Assembly (NCBI RefSeq): GCF_036320965.1
Contig: NC_092239.1
Location: 2,690,820-2,754,819, forward strand
DNA from: Panulirus ornatus
Lineage: Eukaryota; Arthropoda; Malacostraca; Decapoda; Palinuridae
Length of the DNA stretch: 64,000 bases
Reading direction: 5' to 3'
The notes below the pieces were generated by a model. It was not told where the DNA came from and did not search any database. It was given only the letters and a program-made list of their open reading frames with translations. A program made the position numbers and the translations under genes. How positions within the stretch are numbered: the first letter of the stretch is position 1; each line of letters opens with the position of its first letter. This document shows positions 12,901 through 24,805 of this stretch, piece by piece.

Positions 12901-13654
12901 GGGGCTCAAGTGTCTTACCGTAAGGGCTGGTCGGTACGCCACGCTACACACACAGACACACACACACCCACCTCGGCCGGCCCGGCAGCCACTATTACTT
13001 GCCTCCTGTGCCTGCGTGCGCGTCCAACAGGTGTCATGGGCAAGGGCCGGCCTTCCGCGGGGCGTGGCGGGGCGGGGCTACGTCCGAGGGAGGAGGTCGG
13101 GAAGGAGGCTACCTAGCTAGCTAGCTGGGTAGCCGCGGGGCAATACACATTACTCTCCAGTGGCTTTAATTACAGAGCAACCTCTCCTCTAGTACAGCGT
13201 ACACACCTTACAAACTCACCCACCAGCTGGGGTGAGCACTGTTTCTCTAAGGTCGGCCCTGACTGGTCAAGAAGGGTTACCCCTGGTCCAGCCTGGGTGA
13301 CGAAGGGAGGAGGAGGAGGTCAGCCCAGGCCGTGGCTGAGGTAATGGTGGCGACATTTACTGCGGCAGCGTCGACGGCAGGAGGAGGAACCAGGGTGATT
13401 CTCCTCATCTACATATATGTAAATGGGGTTCGAGTTGGCCCCCGGGACCTTAACGTGACATTCCCAGGGCCCCCAGGACCGACCCGGCCTCATCAGCCAC
13501 TCGTTAGGAGAGGCCTCAGGTAACGAGGGTCGGGGGGGGTAATGATCCGAAGTGCTTCAACCAGTGGCCAGTCCCTCCACAATGTTTACCTCCCTTCATT
13601 GGTCGACACAGGCAACTATTTTCCCATTTTGTTGCCCTCCCGTTGAGGATATGA

Positions 13655-13750
13655 GTTTATCCTTTGAGCAAGACGGTATGACCCTTGAATACGACGGTGC
13701 GACTCTTGGCCTTTGACCTGACCCTGGTTCAAGGACAGGAACGGAGGAGC
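13655..13750 (+). repeat. Inverted-repeat element remnant
   Basis: Units TTTGAGCAAGACGGTATGAC and CTTGAATACGACGGTGCGAC, then the core CTTTGACCTGACCCTGG (13711-13727) and GTTCAAGGACAGG, an imperfect inverse of the core. Confidence 0.6.
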
Positions 13751-14011
13751 TGAAACGTTACAATACATCCCAACCCAACCCGACCATCACTTGTAATCTG
13801 AACGGGAAATAACTGCATATTTTTCGCATAGCTTTTACAGAAGCCTGCCATCACGCTCACACTCAAGCAATCCACGATCCGTAGCTACCAACGTACAAGG
13901 ACATGAAGCGCACACCTCCAGCGGTACATCTTTCATTCTTCTCCAGCTTAACCCCACACTGAGGGTCTGTGGCCTTGGTGAGGCTTGTGTCGATGACCGA
14001 GAGCCTTCAAC

Positions 14012-15064
<1,053 letters not shown>

Positions 15065-15210
15065 TCCTCGAATCGTTAGTCATGCAGTAATATCACACGT
15101 CAGTTGACAATAATCAATCGTTAATCATGCAGTAATATCAGACGTCACTCATAATAATCAGTCGTTAATCATGCAGTAATATCAGACGTCACTTCATAAT
15201 AATAATCAAT
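15065..15210 (+). repeat. Three-copy about 50-bp tandem repeat
   Basis: CGTTAATCATGCAGTAATAT plus CAGACGTCACTCATAATAATC in three diverged copies. Confidence 0.75.
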
Positions 15211-15535
15211 GTGTGTAGAGTGTTTTAACCTTGTCTGTGTCATGCTGTATAATCCAGTCACGGTCCAGTCTTTCCATGTCCCAGTCACAGTATAACGCCC
15301 AAATTCTTTTTATATCCCAGTCCTCCTACAACGGTCCAATCGTCTCATGTCCCAGTCATATCCCAATCCTCTCATCGTGGTCCAATCTGTTTACATTCCT
15401 TCCATATTCCATTTTTCATTCCTCTCACCCCAGAGCCCTAACGCCGCCTCCAATTTCCGTGGGAGTCCCAGAGCCCATCATGGGATCCACAACCATAACA
15501 CCATACAAAACCAGAGCCCACACATACGGGCCTTC

Positions 15536-15790
15536 GCGTTATGGTGGTATACTGACCATGAGTCACCAAGGGCCCTCCCGCATGGGTTCCAATCCTGGGC
15601 GTGGCATTCGCCCCAAAGCCAACCCAGGTGTTCATCCTCCCCTTGAAGCTGGTCGATAAATGGGTATCTGGCTTAGGCTGAGGTGTGTGTGTGTCTGTGT
15701 ATACACACAGAGAAGTAAAGACAATGGTACATATAGACAAGGGGCAACACAGGTGTAAAACTCTCTCCTTGTAACACTCGAATAATGATC
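15536..15790 (+). mobile_element. tRNA-derived SINE with long 3' body
   Basis: B-box-like GGTTCCAATCCTGGGCGTG, then ACCCAGGTGTTCATCCTCCC, GCTGGTCGATAAATGGGTAT, CTGGCTTAGGCTGAGGTG, a GT-rich stretch, AAAGACAATGGTACATATAG, GGGGCAACACAGGTGTAAAA and CTCTCTCC. The A-box part (GGTGGTATACTGACCATGAG) is weak. It matches 46271-46565 over its whole length. Confidence 0.75.
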
Positions 15791-16239
15791 AGAGGCATAC
15801 TCAAAGGTCTGGGGAGAGTGCTCTCCCGTCTCGCTACACACACACACACACTCCTAGGGATATCGCCTTCCCGTCTCGCCTCACAGACACAGGTCTGGGG
15901 AGAGCGGCCTCTAGTCTTGCCATTCTCAGAGGTAATTAAAGAGAACGAGTGCCTGCCACCCGGAACAAATTGGTGCAGACAGGTGGGGGAGGTGCCCGAC
16001 CACAAGACAACCCCCTGCAACTCCTCTTCTGTGCCTTCTCCGGGACCTAGAAGTGGCCCTGGAAGACTCCAGCGGCGCTCAGAGTACGGAGGGGGAAGGT
16101 ATATCAAGGCAGACCTCCGCCATGAGTTGCCCTTATCCACTTGAGGTGACATGATACCCTCACGTGGATAACATCCCAAAGCAGCGCTCCCTCACCGGCC
16201 TTTATGACGTTGTACGAGACCCGCCCCCTACAGGAGCAT

Positions 16240-16560
16240 ACAAATGCCATAGTCTACAGGTGCGACTTCCCTATTTGCCACCACCTACATGTTGGCCTCC
16301 CTCCCTCCCTCCATAAATGTCACCCCTACGAATCACCTGTGTACAATCGTCCCCCTCCTCCTTCCCTCCCTCATCCCCCACAGAGAGCCTCCGTCTTTAG
16401 AGCTCTCACAGGAAGCCATCGTCAGCAGAAGGGGCCCGCCTCCCCTAAAAAAAAAAAAATGCCCTCGTCCACGACAAAGCTGCTCTTGGAAGCCATCGTT
16501 TACATGGGGGGGAGAAAGGGAGGGGTGGGTTAGTCCTAAGGAAGCCATAGTCTACAGGTG
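16240..16560 (+). repeat. Degenerate repeat around GCCATAGTCTACAGGTG
   Basis: GCCATAGTCTACAGGTG (or GCCATCGTTTACATGG) recurs at about 16247, 16415, 16492 and 16545 in C-rich DNA. Confidence 0.5.
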
Positions 16561-16674
16561 GACGACCCCCAGGACACCGGCCTCCTTCATCTACATGTTG
16601 ACCCGTACGACGGTAGTAATAATTCCCGGGTACACCTGCCACAGAATCAGGGAGCAACGTCTCCCCTCCTCCTC

Positions 16675-16699
16675 CACACACACACACACACACACACAC
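16675..16699. repeat. (CA)n
   Basis: (CA)12. Confidence 0.9.
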
Positions 16700-16938
16700 C
16701 AGAATATCCAATACCAATCAGAATATTCAACAGCAGCCAATCAGCGTGTGCGGTACTGCGCCTGGGGCTACGGCAAGTGAGCAGCTGGTGGAATAACCAA
16801 TCAGCTGTCTACTACTACAAGGAGGTCCACATTACCCGGTCACAGTGTAGTACACTTTACAGCCGCCTGTTGTGTGTGTGTGTGTGTGTAAGAGTGACAA
16901 AGAGAGAGTTTTCTTCACGTGTTGCCCGCTCTCTTAAC

Positions 16939-16940
<2 letters not shown>

Positions 16941-17022
<82 letters not shown>
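16941..17022. repeat. (TA)n
   Basis: (TA)40, 5' flank of the tRNA-like SINE head. Confidence 0.97.
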
Positions 17023-17024
<2 letters not shown>

Positions 17025-17030
17025 CTGACA

Positions 17031-17130
17031 TCAGGATTTGAATTGCTACAATTTGTGTGGTTAGCGTCCACAGTTCCTACACAAATGGGAGCGGTTTGAA
17101 TCCTGCTGTCAGAAGGGCGCATTCACTGCA
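17031..17130 (+). mobile_element. tRNA-like SINE head between (TA)n tracts
   Basis: A box TGTGGTTAGCG (17056-17066) and B box GGTTTGAATCC (17093-17103) lie 37 bp apart, as in a tRNA, and (TA)n bounds both sides. No body is visible, so this is a truncated SINE or a tRNA pseudogene. A second TTTGAATTGC motif precedes the A box. Confidence 0.5.
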
Positions 17131-17131
17131 C

Positions 17132-17214
<83 letters not shown>
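17131..17214. repeat. (TA)n
   Basis: About 41 units with one AA break, ending exactly at the start of the full SINE. Confidence 0.97.
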
Positions 17215-17218
<4 letters not shown>

Positions 17219-17462
17219 GGGGATAGGGGATTAAGAATACTTCCCCCGTATTCCCTGCGTGTCGTAGAAGGCGACTAAAAGGGGAGGGAGCGGGGGGGGG
17301 GGGGGGGGGCTGGAAATCCTCCCCTCTCGTTTTTTTTTTTTTTTTTTTTTTTTTTCCAAAAGAAGGAACAGAGGGGGCCAGGTGAGGATATTCCAAAAAA
17401 GGCCCAGTCCTCTGTTCTTAACGCTACCTCGCTAACGCGGGAAATGGCGAATAGTTTAAAAG

Positions 17463-17474
<12 letters not shown>
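17215..17474 (+). mobile_element. Full-length SINE-like element (CTACCTCGC family)
   Basis: Ordered parts: CCCTGGGGATAGGGGATTAA head, GTATTCCCTGCGTGTCG, GAAGGCGACTAAAAGG, a poly(G) run, GCTGGAAATCCTCCCCTCTCG, poly(T), CCAAAAGAAGGAACAGAG, the GGCCCAGTCCTCTGTTCTTA block, GCTACCTCGCTAACGCGGG, AATGGCGAATAGTTTAAAAG, then A-rich sequence and (TA)n. There is no long frame. The last about 60 bp resemble the LINE 3' UTR at 41.4 kb, as expected for a SINE mobilised by that LINE. I see no clear Pol III B box, so the head could derive from something other than a tRNA. Confidence 0.8.

Positions 17475-17532
<58 letters not shown>
17475..17532. repeat. A-rich tail and (TA)n
   Basis: A run then (TA)26, the centre of the SINE palindrome. 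Confidence 0.97.
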
Positions 17533-17534
<2 letters not shown>

Positions 17535-17535
17535 T

Positions 17536-17609
17536 TCTTTCTTTCATACTATTCGCCATTTCCCGTGTTAGCGAGGTAGCGTTAAGAACAGAGGACTGGG
17601 CCTTTGAGG

Positions 17610-17611
<2 letters not shown>
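17536..17611 (-). mobile_element. SINE 3' fragment in inverted orientation
   Basis: Reverse complement of the last about 75 bp of the neighbouring full copy (ATTCGCCATTTCCCGTGTTA, GCGAGGTAGCGTTAAGAACA). It is separated from that copy only by (TA)n, and together they form a large palindrome. Confidence 0.8.

Positions 17612-17641
<30 letters not shown>
17612..17641. repeat. (TA)n
   Basis: (TA)15 at the inner end of the inverted SINE fragment. Confidence 0.95.
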
Positions 17642-17645
<4 letters not shown>

Positions 17646-17699
17646 CATTATCATCTGATTATAGCATATATAATATATATTTTACTCCATTCTATTGTC

Positions 17700-17840
17700 C
17701 ACACACACGTCACCCTCTCCCTCGCCAGATCCACCTCCGAGGGAGATAACACCAGTTGGGTGTAGGATGATGCCACGCCAGGATTCGAACTACCGGGTCT
17801 GACCCAAGCTGGCCGCTGCTGACTCGTGCTTGTGTAGTAC
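17700..17840 (-). mobile_element. tRNA-derived SINE head, minus strand
   Basis: The reverse complement holds GTTCGAATCCTGG (B box, + 17778-17790), GTGGCATCATCCTACACCCA and ACCCGGTAGTTCG. It pairs with the copy at 18500-18636 inside the duplicated segment. Confidence 0.65.
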
Positions 17841-18136
17841 GTTGTGTGTGTTGTGTCATTTTGTGTTGTGTGTGTATCGATCAAACACCCACCACAGACT
17901 AAACTCATTCCGCGTACCGGATGTAAAATAGCCAGCAATGCGAATGACAATGTGACATTTTTCCCATATTGTGAATGACGTCACATTTTGGCGTGCATTA
18001 TGAGAAATGTTCGCTTCCTCCCTGAGGCAGAGCCCCTCCCCGCCATGCAGGCCCTCCCTTCCTGTCCTCCTGGCATCCATCACAGTGCTCAAAGACTCAG
18101 TCTAGGTCTCCTCCATGTCGAAATCCCTGCTCATTG

Positions 18137-18137
<1 letters not shown>

Positions 18138-18170
<33 letters not shown>
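18138..18170. repeat. (TA)n
   Basis: (TA)16 at the boundary between the two duplicated units. Confidence 0.95.
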
Positions 18171-18174
<4 letters not shown>

Positions 18175-18417
18175 GGGGATAGGGGATTAAGAATACTTCC
18201 CCCGTATTCCCTGCGTGTCGTAGAAGGCGACTAAAAGGGGAGGGAGCGGGGGGCTGGAAATCCTCCCCTCTCGTTTTTTTTTTTTTTTTTTTTTTTTTTT
18301 TCCAAAAGAAGGAAGAGAGGGGGCCAGGTGAGGATATTCCAAAAAAGGCCCAGTCCTCTGTTCTTAACGCTACCTCGCTAACGCGGGAAATGGCGAATAG
18401 TTTGAAAAAAAAAAAAG

Positions 18418-18419
<2 letters not shown>
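18171..18419 (+). mobile_element. Full-length SINE-like element, second copy of the duplication
   Basis: Near identical to 17215-17474 in every block, with a shorter G run and poly(T) of about 28. It follows (TA)n and ends in an A-rich tail plus (TA)n. It belongs to the second unit of the local tandem duplication. Confidence 0.8.

Positions 18420-18476
<57 letters not shown>
18420..18476. repeat. (TA)n tail of SINE
   Basis: (TA)28. Confidence 0.97.
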
Positions 18477-18477
<1 letters not shown>

Positions 18478-18499
18478 TCACATGTCATATATGTACACA

Positions 18500-18630
18500 C
18501 ACACACTCACCCTCACCCTACGCCAGGTATCCAGCCTGAGGGGAGGATGAACACCAGGGTTGGGTGTAGGATGAGTGCCACGGCCAGGATTCGAACCTAC
18601 GCGGGTCTGACCCGAGCTGGCCGCTGCTGA

Positions 18631-18636
<6 letters not shown>
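18500..18636 (-). mobile_element. tRNA-derived SINE head, minus strand, duplicate copy
   Basis: The reverse complement has GGTTCGAATCC (+ 18588-18598), GGCCGTGGCACTCATCCTAC, CCTGGTGTTCATCCTCCCCT and GGCTGGATACCTGGCG, which match the SINE at 15.6 kb. A long (TG)n tract starts at its 5' end. Confidence 0.7.

Positions 18637-18695
<59 letters not shown>
18634..18695. repeat. (TG)n
   Basis: (TG)30. In the first duplicated unit the same place holds only a short interrupted TG stretch. Confidence 0.97.
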
Positions 18696-18696
<1 letters not shown>

Positions 18697-18964
18697 AAAC
18701 AGCAGCCAGACTAGACAGTCCGCGTACCGGGATGTAAAAATGCCAGCAATGCGAATGACAATGACATTTTTCCCAATATTGTGAATGACGTGCACTTTCT
18801 GGGCCGTGCATTAGTGAGACAATCGTCGGCTTCCTCCCTGGAGCGGAGCCCTCCCCGCCATGCAGGCCTGCCTCCTCCTCCTCCTCCTGGCATCCATCAC
18901 GTGCTCAAGGATCAGTCTAGCGTCTCCATCCAGGGTACGAATCCCTGCTCATCTGCTGGCTCGA

Positions 18965-19262
18965 GGCTCTTTGAGCACGACGGTACGGCCCTTGGGAACA
19001 ATACTACTGCCCTTGAGCACGACGGTACGGCCCTTGAACACGATGCTACTGCCCTTGAGCACGACGGTACGGTCCCTGAGCACGACGGTACGGCCCTTGA
19101 GCACGACGGTACGACCCCTGAGCACGACGGTACGACCTCTTAAGAACGGCTGTGGGACCCCCACGAGTACGGTAACAATCGTCCTGACCACGGCAGTACG
19201 ACCATTTGATTGTAATGGCCCCGACCTCTGACCTGACCCTTGCCACCCGTGAGGAAAAGGTT
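18965..19262 (+). repeat. Inverted-repeat element with expanded left arm
   Basis: About ten units of the GAGCACGACGGTACGGCCCT type (18974-19212) with two alternating subtypes (ACGGTACGGCCC and ATGCTACTGCCC). The core is GACCTCTGACCTGACCC (19223-19239), then GAGGAAAAGGTTACAC. It starts where the duplicated segment ends. Confidence 0.7.
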
Positions 19263-19397
19263 ACACTTGAGCCGGGCACTGCCAGAGCCATGTTAGGGGA
19301 CTGGCTATCATACTTCAGCTAAGCATCATCACAGCTATGTTAGGGAAGCCGATACCTCAGCGATGACCCCCTGATCATGGGCACGCTGACTGCAGCG

Positions 19398-19401
<4 letters not shown>

Positions 19402-19444
<43 letters not shown>
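19402..19444. repeat. (CA)n
   Basis: (CA)21. Confidence 0.97.
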
Positions 19445-19446
<2 letters not shown>

Positions 19447-19555
19447 CAGCAGCGCTCGCCTCCTGCCGCTGCTGACGTCAAGACCCAGCACAAACTCCCT
19501 GCCCACCCGTCCATGGTGATAACTCATGATATCCACTGTAGTTCCTGCCCATCTG

Positions 19556-19597
<42 letters not shown>
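19556..19597. repeat. (TG)n
   Basis: (TG)21. Confidence 0.97.
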
Positions 19598-19599
<2 letters not shown>

Positions 19600-19600
<1 letters not shown>

Positions 19601-22261
19601 ACTATTCGTGCATTACTGTCTCTTTATACATGTATACGTGGGAATACATGGGAGGGTGAAATAACAGATCTAATGGTCTTTACGTCGTTGTTACCCTTAT
19701 GTATATGGAGGGAGACTAGGTTAACAAGTTTATATTGTAAATGGAACAGCAGACGCCTCAAGAGTCAGCGCCATCTATGGACGAGAGTCGGCCTTACCAA
19801 GCTCGGTTGCCTAATGTCGCAAGAGGTGTGATAAAGCGGCTTAGGTGATGACGCAGAGTTTACCGCGACGAGTTGATCCTCCCATCAGACTCGCCCGCTG
19901 ACCTCGCCGCCTAGAGGGGGTTACCGAGTCAAAAATAGCCCCACTGAATAACTAACCTGGTCAAGTTAGACCAACCCATATATATCTCTCTCATTCCTTC
20001 AGGGCAAGAGCCAACAGTAGCAGGGTTTCAAGCCATTGTTATCCCCTGATAAGGAGAAAACTGGAGGTGTGGTTAACCACTTGGGTGTTAAAGAGGGTTG
20101 AGCGTTTTACACCGGTGTTCACCCCGTCTCTTAACCTTATGTGTATGTACTAAGTCTTTAACTTTACGGACACACACACACACACACACTATGCGTGCGT
20201 GCGCCCGCCCGAGCGTAATGACAGCCTAGTTCCATTTCACTTAAGCGACAGACAACGTTGTCACCCTTCCACCAGCATTGCCACCACCCACCACCACCAT
20301 TTCTGCCAACACTAAGGAGTGGGTAGCGAGAGGGAGGCCACCCCCGTAGCTCTACCATCAGTATTATCAGCACCATCTCTGCCTACACTACCGAGAGTGA
20401 TTAGCGAGATGGAGCATACCTCCATCTCTATATATAGGTGACAGTTTGACACCACCGCTCCTGCACAAATCACACTGGCTCCCTCACACGGCCAGATGAC
20501 CCTTCCTAAACAGATGGGGGTGATGGAGGAGAGAAGGAGAGGTCCAGTGAGGGAGGAATTACAATTTCAGCGGATCACCTCCTCAGTGCCCATCAGGTCT
20601 CTTTGTTATCTGTCCTTCCCATTGTACCCCCGACCCACACATGAGCTGTCTTGTTCTCGTAATGTACATCTGACCCCATCTAGCCTACGGCACGAACCCA
20701 CCCACACCTAACCCGCTAACCCAACCCACCTACACCCAACCCATCCCACCCAGACTTAATCCATCCGCCCACCCCACCCGGACTTAACGACCCAACACAC
20801 CCAGACCTGACCCATTACATGGTCAGTCTTAATGCCTTCTTCTGTCTACACTGGCAACCCACTGAGAACTATCCTCATCAAGTCCTCTTCCTTCCCACAA
20901 CGGTTCCCTCACATCTACACCACAACCACCAACATTTCACTAGTTATAAAGTTATATTTCATTAATGATTTGAGTGGAAAATCCCAGGGAGGAAGAGTAC
21001 TAAATTTCAAGAAATATTCACCTTTTGAAACCAAACCTTAGCCGCTAAGGTCGAGGCACACAACACAGCACGAATCCTGGGGACCATTTTTCAGACTTTT
21101 CCTGCCTGAGACTTTGACCGTTGCGCGCCCGAGAGTCACGCATATCAAGACTTTGACCAGACCCGTAGAGACCCGGGGCTGATAAGGCTCGCCAGACCCA
21201 ACCCAGGTAGGGGCGATGGTAGCACAAACCCGGGGCTGCTGGCCAGACCCAAGAGAACCCGGGGAGAAAAGTGTCGGTAGGAACGGCGTAGCGAGACGTG
21301 CTCCCCTCTGTAATATTTAGCGAGGCCGATGGATTTCCAGCAGCTCTCAATACTGCACGGCCGAGATGGACGACATAGATGGAGACTGCGGGGCTACCTA
21401 CACTGGAAAGCGTAAATGGAAAGTGAATCATGATGAAGAGGCGAACATTCGGAACAGCACGGCGTGATGGAGGACAAGATGGGCACTGAAGGACGATGGA
21501 AGGTTGCACAATCATTCCTGCATATAGATAGATGGAGGACAGAGAAGGAAACTGAAGGATACTGAGGAGATGAACACTTAATACCAGATGGCTAGCGGGA
21601 GTGTACACAGATGGAAGGAGGCAAGTCCTATGACAAAATGATGGACATTCAAATCTCAGTTTCCCAAAACAAAAGAGAGGGAAAGAGTGTTGAACAGGTG
21701 ACACACGTTCGGAAAAGATAAACCACCCCTCCATCTTGCTGGCCGGATATAAGAATGAAAATTGAAAACCTTTGACTGTCAAAGAGCAGTTACTCCGGTA
21801 TGTAACATGTACAGAGTGAATACTTCATATTCACAAGGGCCACTGCCTTCATAGGGAGGGGGGAAGTTCTAGTGCATACTTTACAAGACACTAACGTCTT
21901 ATGAAAAGTACAAGTTACAAGGGATACTAACCACCATGGGATTACAGAGCTACAAGATGCCTACCTTGTACTCACTAGGGCCAGTGCCTTCCTGGGGGCA
22001 GCAAATAAATAGGTACTTTACGTTTACTAGTAATACGACCTTCCTGGGGAGAGATGATATACAAGGTGCACATATCCCTTAATGTTTTACAGGGGAGTTT
22101 GTGCCTCACTGGAAAAAAAAAAAGACCATAGTGACAGAAACAGAGGAATGGCCTCGACACTGGTGGAATATTTTATTTCTTAAAGAAACAACAGATGTCG
22201 GGTGCATTATATATTGTTAACGTCCTGACAAAAAAAAATGAAACTGCATCAACAAACATAA

Positions 22262-22263
<2 letters not shown>
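19600..22263. other. Unique DNA; one 245-codon minus frame of doubtful meaning
   Basis: The minus frame 21782-21045 is open but has no recognisable domain, and its plus strand shows degenerate GATGGAGGAC/GAAGGAT repetition, so I do not call it a gene. A (CA)11 lies at 20168-20188. Confidence 0.5.
20690..20815 (+). repeat. Degenerate CCCAACCCACC-type repeat
   Basis: CCCACCCAGACTTAATCCAT and close variants repeat several times. Confidence 0.55.

Positions 22264-22333
<70 letters not shown>
22264..22333. repeat. (TA)n
   Basis: (TA)35, 5' of a LINE tail fragment. Confidence 0.97.
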
Positions 22334-22335
<2 letters not shown>

Positions 22336-22400
22336 CTACCTCGTTAACGCGGGAGACAGCGACAAAGTATAATAGATATAAATAAAATAAATATACATAT
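22334..22400 (+). mobile_element. LINE/SINE 3' tail fragment
   Basis: GCTACCTCGTTAACGCGGGA, GACAGCGACAAAGTATAATA and TAAATAAAATAAATA, the LINE-type version of the tail. Here (TA)n lies on the 5' side and (AG)n follows 3'. Confidence 0.7.
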
Positions 22401-22401
22401 T

Positions 22402-22405
<4 letters not shown>

Positions 22406-22450
<45 letters not shown>
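22406..22450. repeat. (AG)n
   Basis: (AG)22. Confidence 0.97.
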
Positions 22451-22453
<3 letters not shown>

Positions 22454-22753
22454 TTACATATTTGTACTGTACAGTGAGGGAGTTCTACACTGTGGGGTCC
22501 CCCATCTCTTGACCTTACCCTACTACCGTACAACTTTTCAAACTTGTTTCTGATGATCCCACATATTCATAGTTTCACCACCCAGTTTATTCCATTCTTG
22601 CACGACTCTCACCACTACAGTAGCACTGTATTATGTCTTTTCTAACCAGTCCTTTTTGCCTAATTTCAAGTTATTGATTCTAGTCGTTCCATCTCTGCCT
22701 CTTTGGAGGAACTCTTGAACTGATGATATCATCCAAATGATCAATTCTCCTAT

Positions 22754-22758
<5 letters not shown>

Positions 22759-22827
<69 letters not shown>
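22759..22827. repeat. (CT)n
   Basis: (CT)34. Confidence 0.97.
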
Positions 22828-22829
<2 letters not shown>

Positions 22830-23123
22830 ATGGTGGGCATATCTACGAACTCTAACCCCCTCAGTGTACCTCACTTCTCTCTTAATTCCGACACCGTCTT
22901 TGCTGCCTTTCTTTGGAGCTTCTTCATCAATTCTGTGTGCTTGTGTGAGTTCGGCGACACACGTGAGCAGCATAATGTAATTCTGGTCCACTACAGGATG
23001 TAAACACTGCTGAATATTTCTTTATCGATGAACCTGAGAGTGTAATTCTCATACCACCACCACCACAATACCTGCCTCCTCTACGGTTCCCCGGAGATGA
23101 CGCCTTGGTGACAGGTCACTTAC

Positions 23124-23126
<3 letters not shown>

Positions 23127-23191
<65 letters not shown>
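23127..23191. repeat. (GT)n
   Basis: (GT)32, with a poly(G) run at 23209. Confidence 0.97.
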
Positions 23192-23193
<2 letters not shown>

Positions 23194-23285
23194 TACGTCT
23201 AAGGATGGGGGGGGGGGGTGGTAGAATGGGCCCACTAGACACTCAACCATTACCTAGACCCCAAACCACAGCAGAATAAATACTC

Positions 23286-23287
<2 letters not shown>

Positions 23288-23318
<31 letters not shown>
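23288..23318. repeat. (CA)n
   Basis: (CA)15. Confidence 0.95.
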
Positions 23319-23319
<1 letters not shown>

Positions 23320-23734
23320 GGAGTGAGTGCAGGTCATGTGGGCGGGGGTGTGAGGGCATCCCTCCTCCCCCCCTCCTAGTAACCAACAGCATCCGGCCTC
23401 AGCCCATCCCGACCCCCCTACTCAACACTGTTTACATGGACCACACACTCACCCCACCTTCCACCTTAGTGCCCCCCTCCCCCCCCCCCACACACACACA
23501 CTCAACATCACTACAGCCACTTTACAACACTGTCTAAGGAGACTGTGTTATGAAGTTGTTCCTCAGCCAGACTGACCATAAGGTCAACATGACATCTTGT
23601 TTCCCAGACCCAGGGGTCAGGTCCTCACGCCCCTCCCGCCATCCTACCAGACTATGGTAAGGTACACGTCTTAAGATAAGGTCAAGGATAGACTTGGGAC
23701 GACGTGATGCGATGACTAAGTAGCCCCAGAGGGA

Positions 23735-23840
23735 AGGATGGTGTGGTGTGGTGTGGGGCGGTGTGGGGTGGGGCGGTGAGGTGTGGTGTGGCGTGGTGTG
23801 GTGTGGGGCGGTGTGGTGTGGGGCGGTGTGGTGTGGGCTG
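23735..23840 (+). repeat. GTGTGG/GGGCG G-rich simple repeat
   Basis: GGTGTGGTGTGGGGCGGTGTG in irregular array; several GGGG runs. Confidence 0.9.
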
Positions 23841-24023
23841 CTGTACAGGTTCATCCCATAACCCTCATGATCAGCAGCAGGTATAAGCCTGGCTACAACA
23901 TGGGACGGGCAAAGCTTTCACAACACAGCACTGAAATGGTTATGAATAAGTCAGGGCAAAGTATTATCCACCACAATGACCATCAAAAATAAGTAAGGCC
24001 ATAAGTAGTTACGGATTACATTA

Positions 24024-24027
24024 TATA

Positions 24028-24114
<87 letters not shown>
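24024..24114. repeat. (TA)n
   Basis: About 45 units; one TTTA break at the start. Confidence 0.97.
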
Positions 24115-24118
<4 letters not shown>

Positions 24119-24649
24119 AATTTACTCGTCACGGCTGAATTGCTTAATGGTAGCGAGATGAGCCCAAAGTATTGATTGTGAGAGTGGCTGGCTACTGAGG
24201 CCAAACCAGCAAGAGATAGCTCACGTGTTGGTTTAGATAAGATAACACATTAATCTCGAGACCTTACACCAGATAAGCTACTACTGTGAAGCCCTTAAAT
24301 ATTCCTCCTTACGAGGAATCAGTTCATCTGGCTTGCCTCACCAAGATGATGATACTCCAAGCAGGGACTGACTCAAGCCATACTCAGCTTTCATGGCAGC
24401 TCCCACAACAGAGCGCTTGGCCAGTCTAGTGCTGACTCCCAGGTTACAACATGGGCAGGAATGACAAAGCAGGAGGGACACGTGTGGCGGGGCTGGACTG
24501 GTGAATAACTCAGTAGCAGGGTAGGTTACCCAGACTGGAAACTCTGTGACTTAGTTACCACATTCATATTCAGTGCACCAGATGGTGACCCACGCCAAAA
24601 CTTACCGTACAGCTGAAGAACGCAGACCCTTGTTGCCCTGCAAATCAAA

Positions 24650-24805
24650 TGTAGTGCCAGCCAACCAGTCAGCCAGCCAGCGAGCCAACTACCCAGCCAA
24701 CCAGTCAGCCAGCCTGCGAGCCAACTACCCAGCCAACCAGTCAGCCAGCTAGCGAGCCAACTACCCAGCCAACCAGTCAGCCAGCTACCCAGCCGGTCAC
24801 CTCGG
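24650..24805 (+). repeat. 36-bp minisatellite
   Basis: CCAACCAGTCAGCCAGCCAG plus CGAGCCAACTACCCAG, about four copies. The minus frame reads WLTGWLGSWLAG repeats; this is a by-product of the unit length. Confidence 0.85.

Larger units (their letters stand above)
17215..18965. repeat. Tandem segmental duplication (two units)
   Basis: Unit 1 (17215 to about 18166) and unit 2 (18171 to about 18965) hold the same order: full SINE, (TA)n, minus-strand tRNA-SINE, TG-rich stretch, CGTACCGGATGTAAAA, GCCAGCAATGCGAATGACAA, TTGTGAATGACGT, TTCCTCCCTG, CCCTCCCCGCCATGCAGGCC, CTGGCATCCATCAC and AATCCCTGCTCAT. Unit 1 carries the extra inverted SINE and (TA)n block. The copies differ by substitutions and small indels. 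Confidence 0.8.

Noticed and set aside
15673..16179. 168-codon minus frame
   Set aside because: Overlaps the tRNA-SINE tail and has no homology.
21045..21782. 245-codon minus-strand frame
   Set aside because: Long and free of SSR, but no recognisable domain, low regularity, and the plus strand is a degenerate repeat; kept only as a note.
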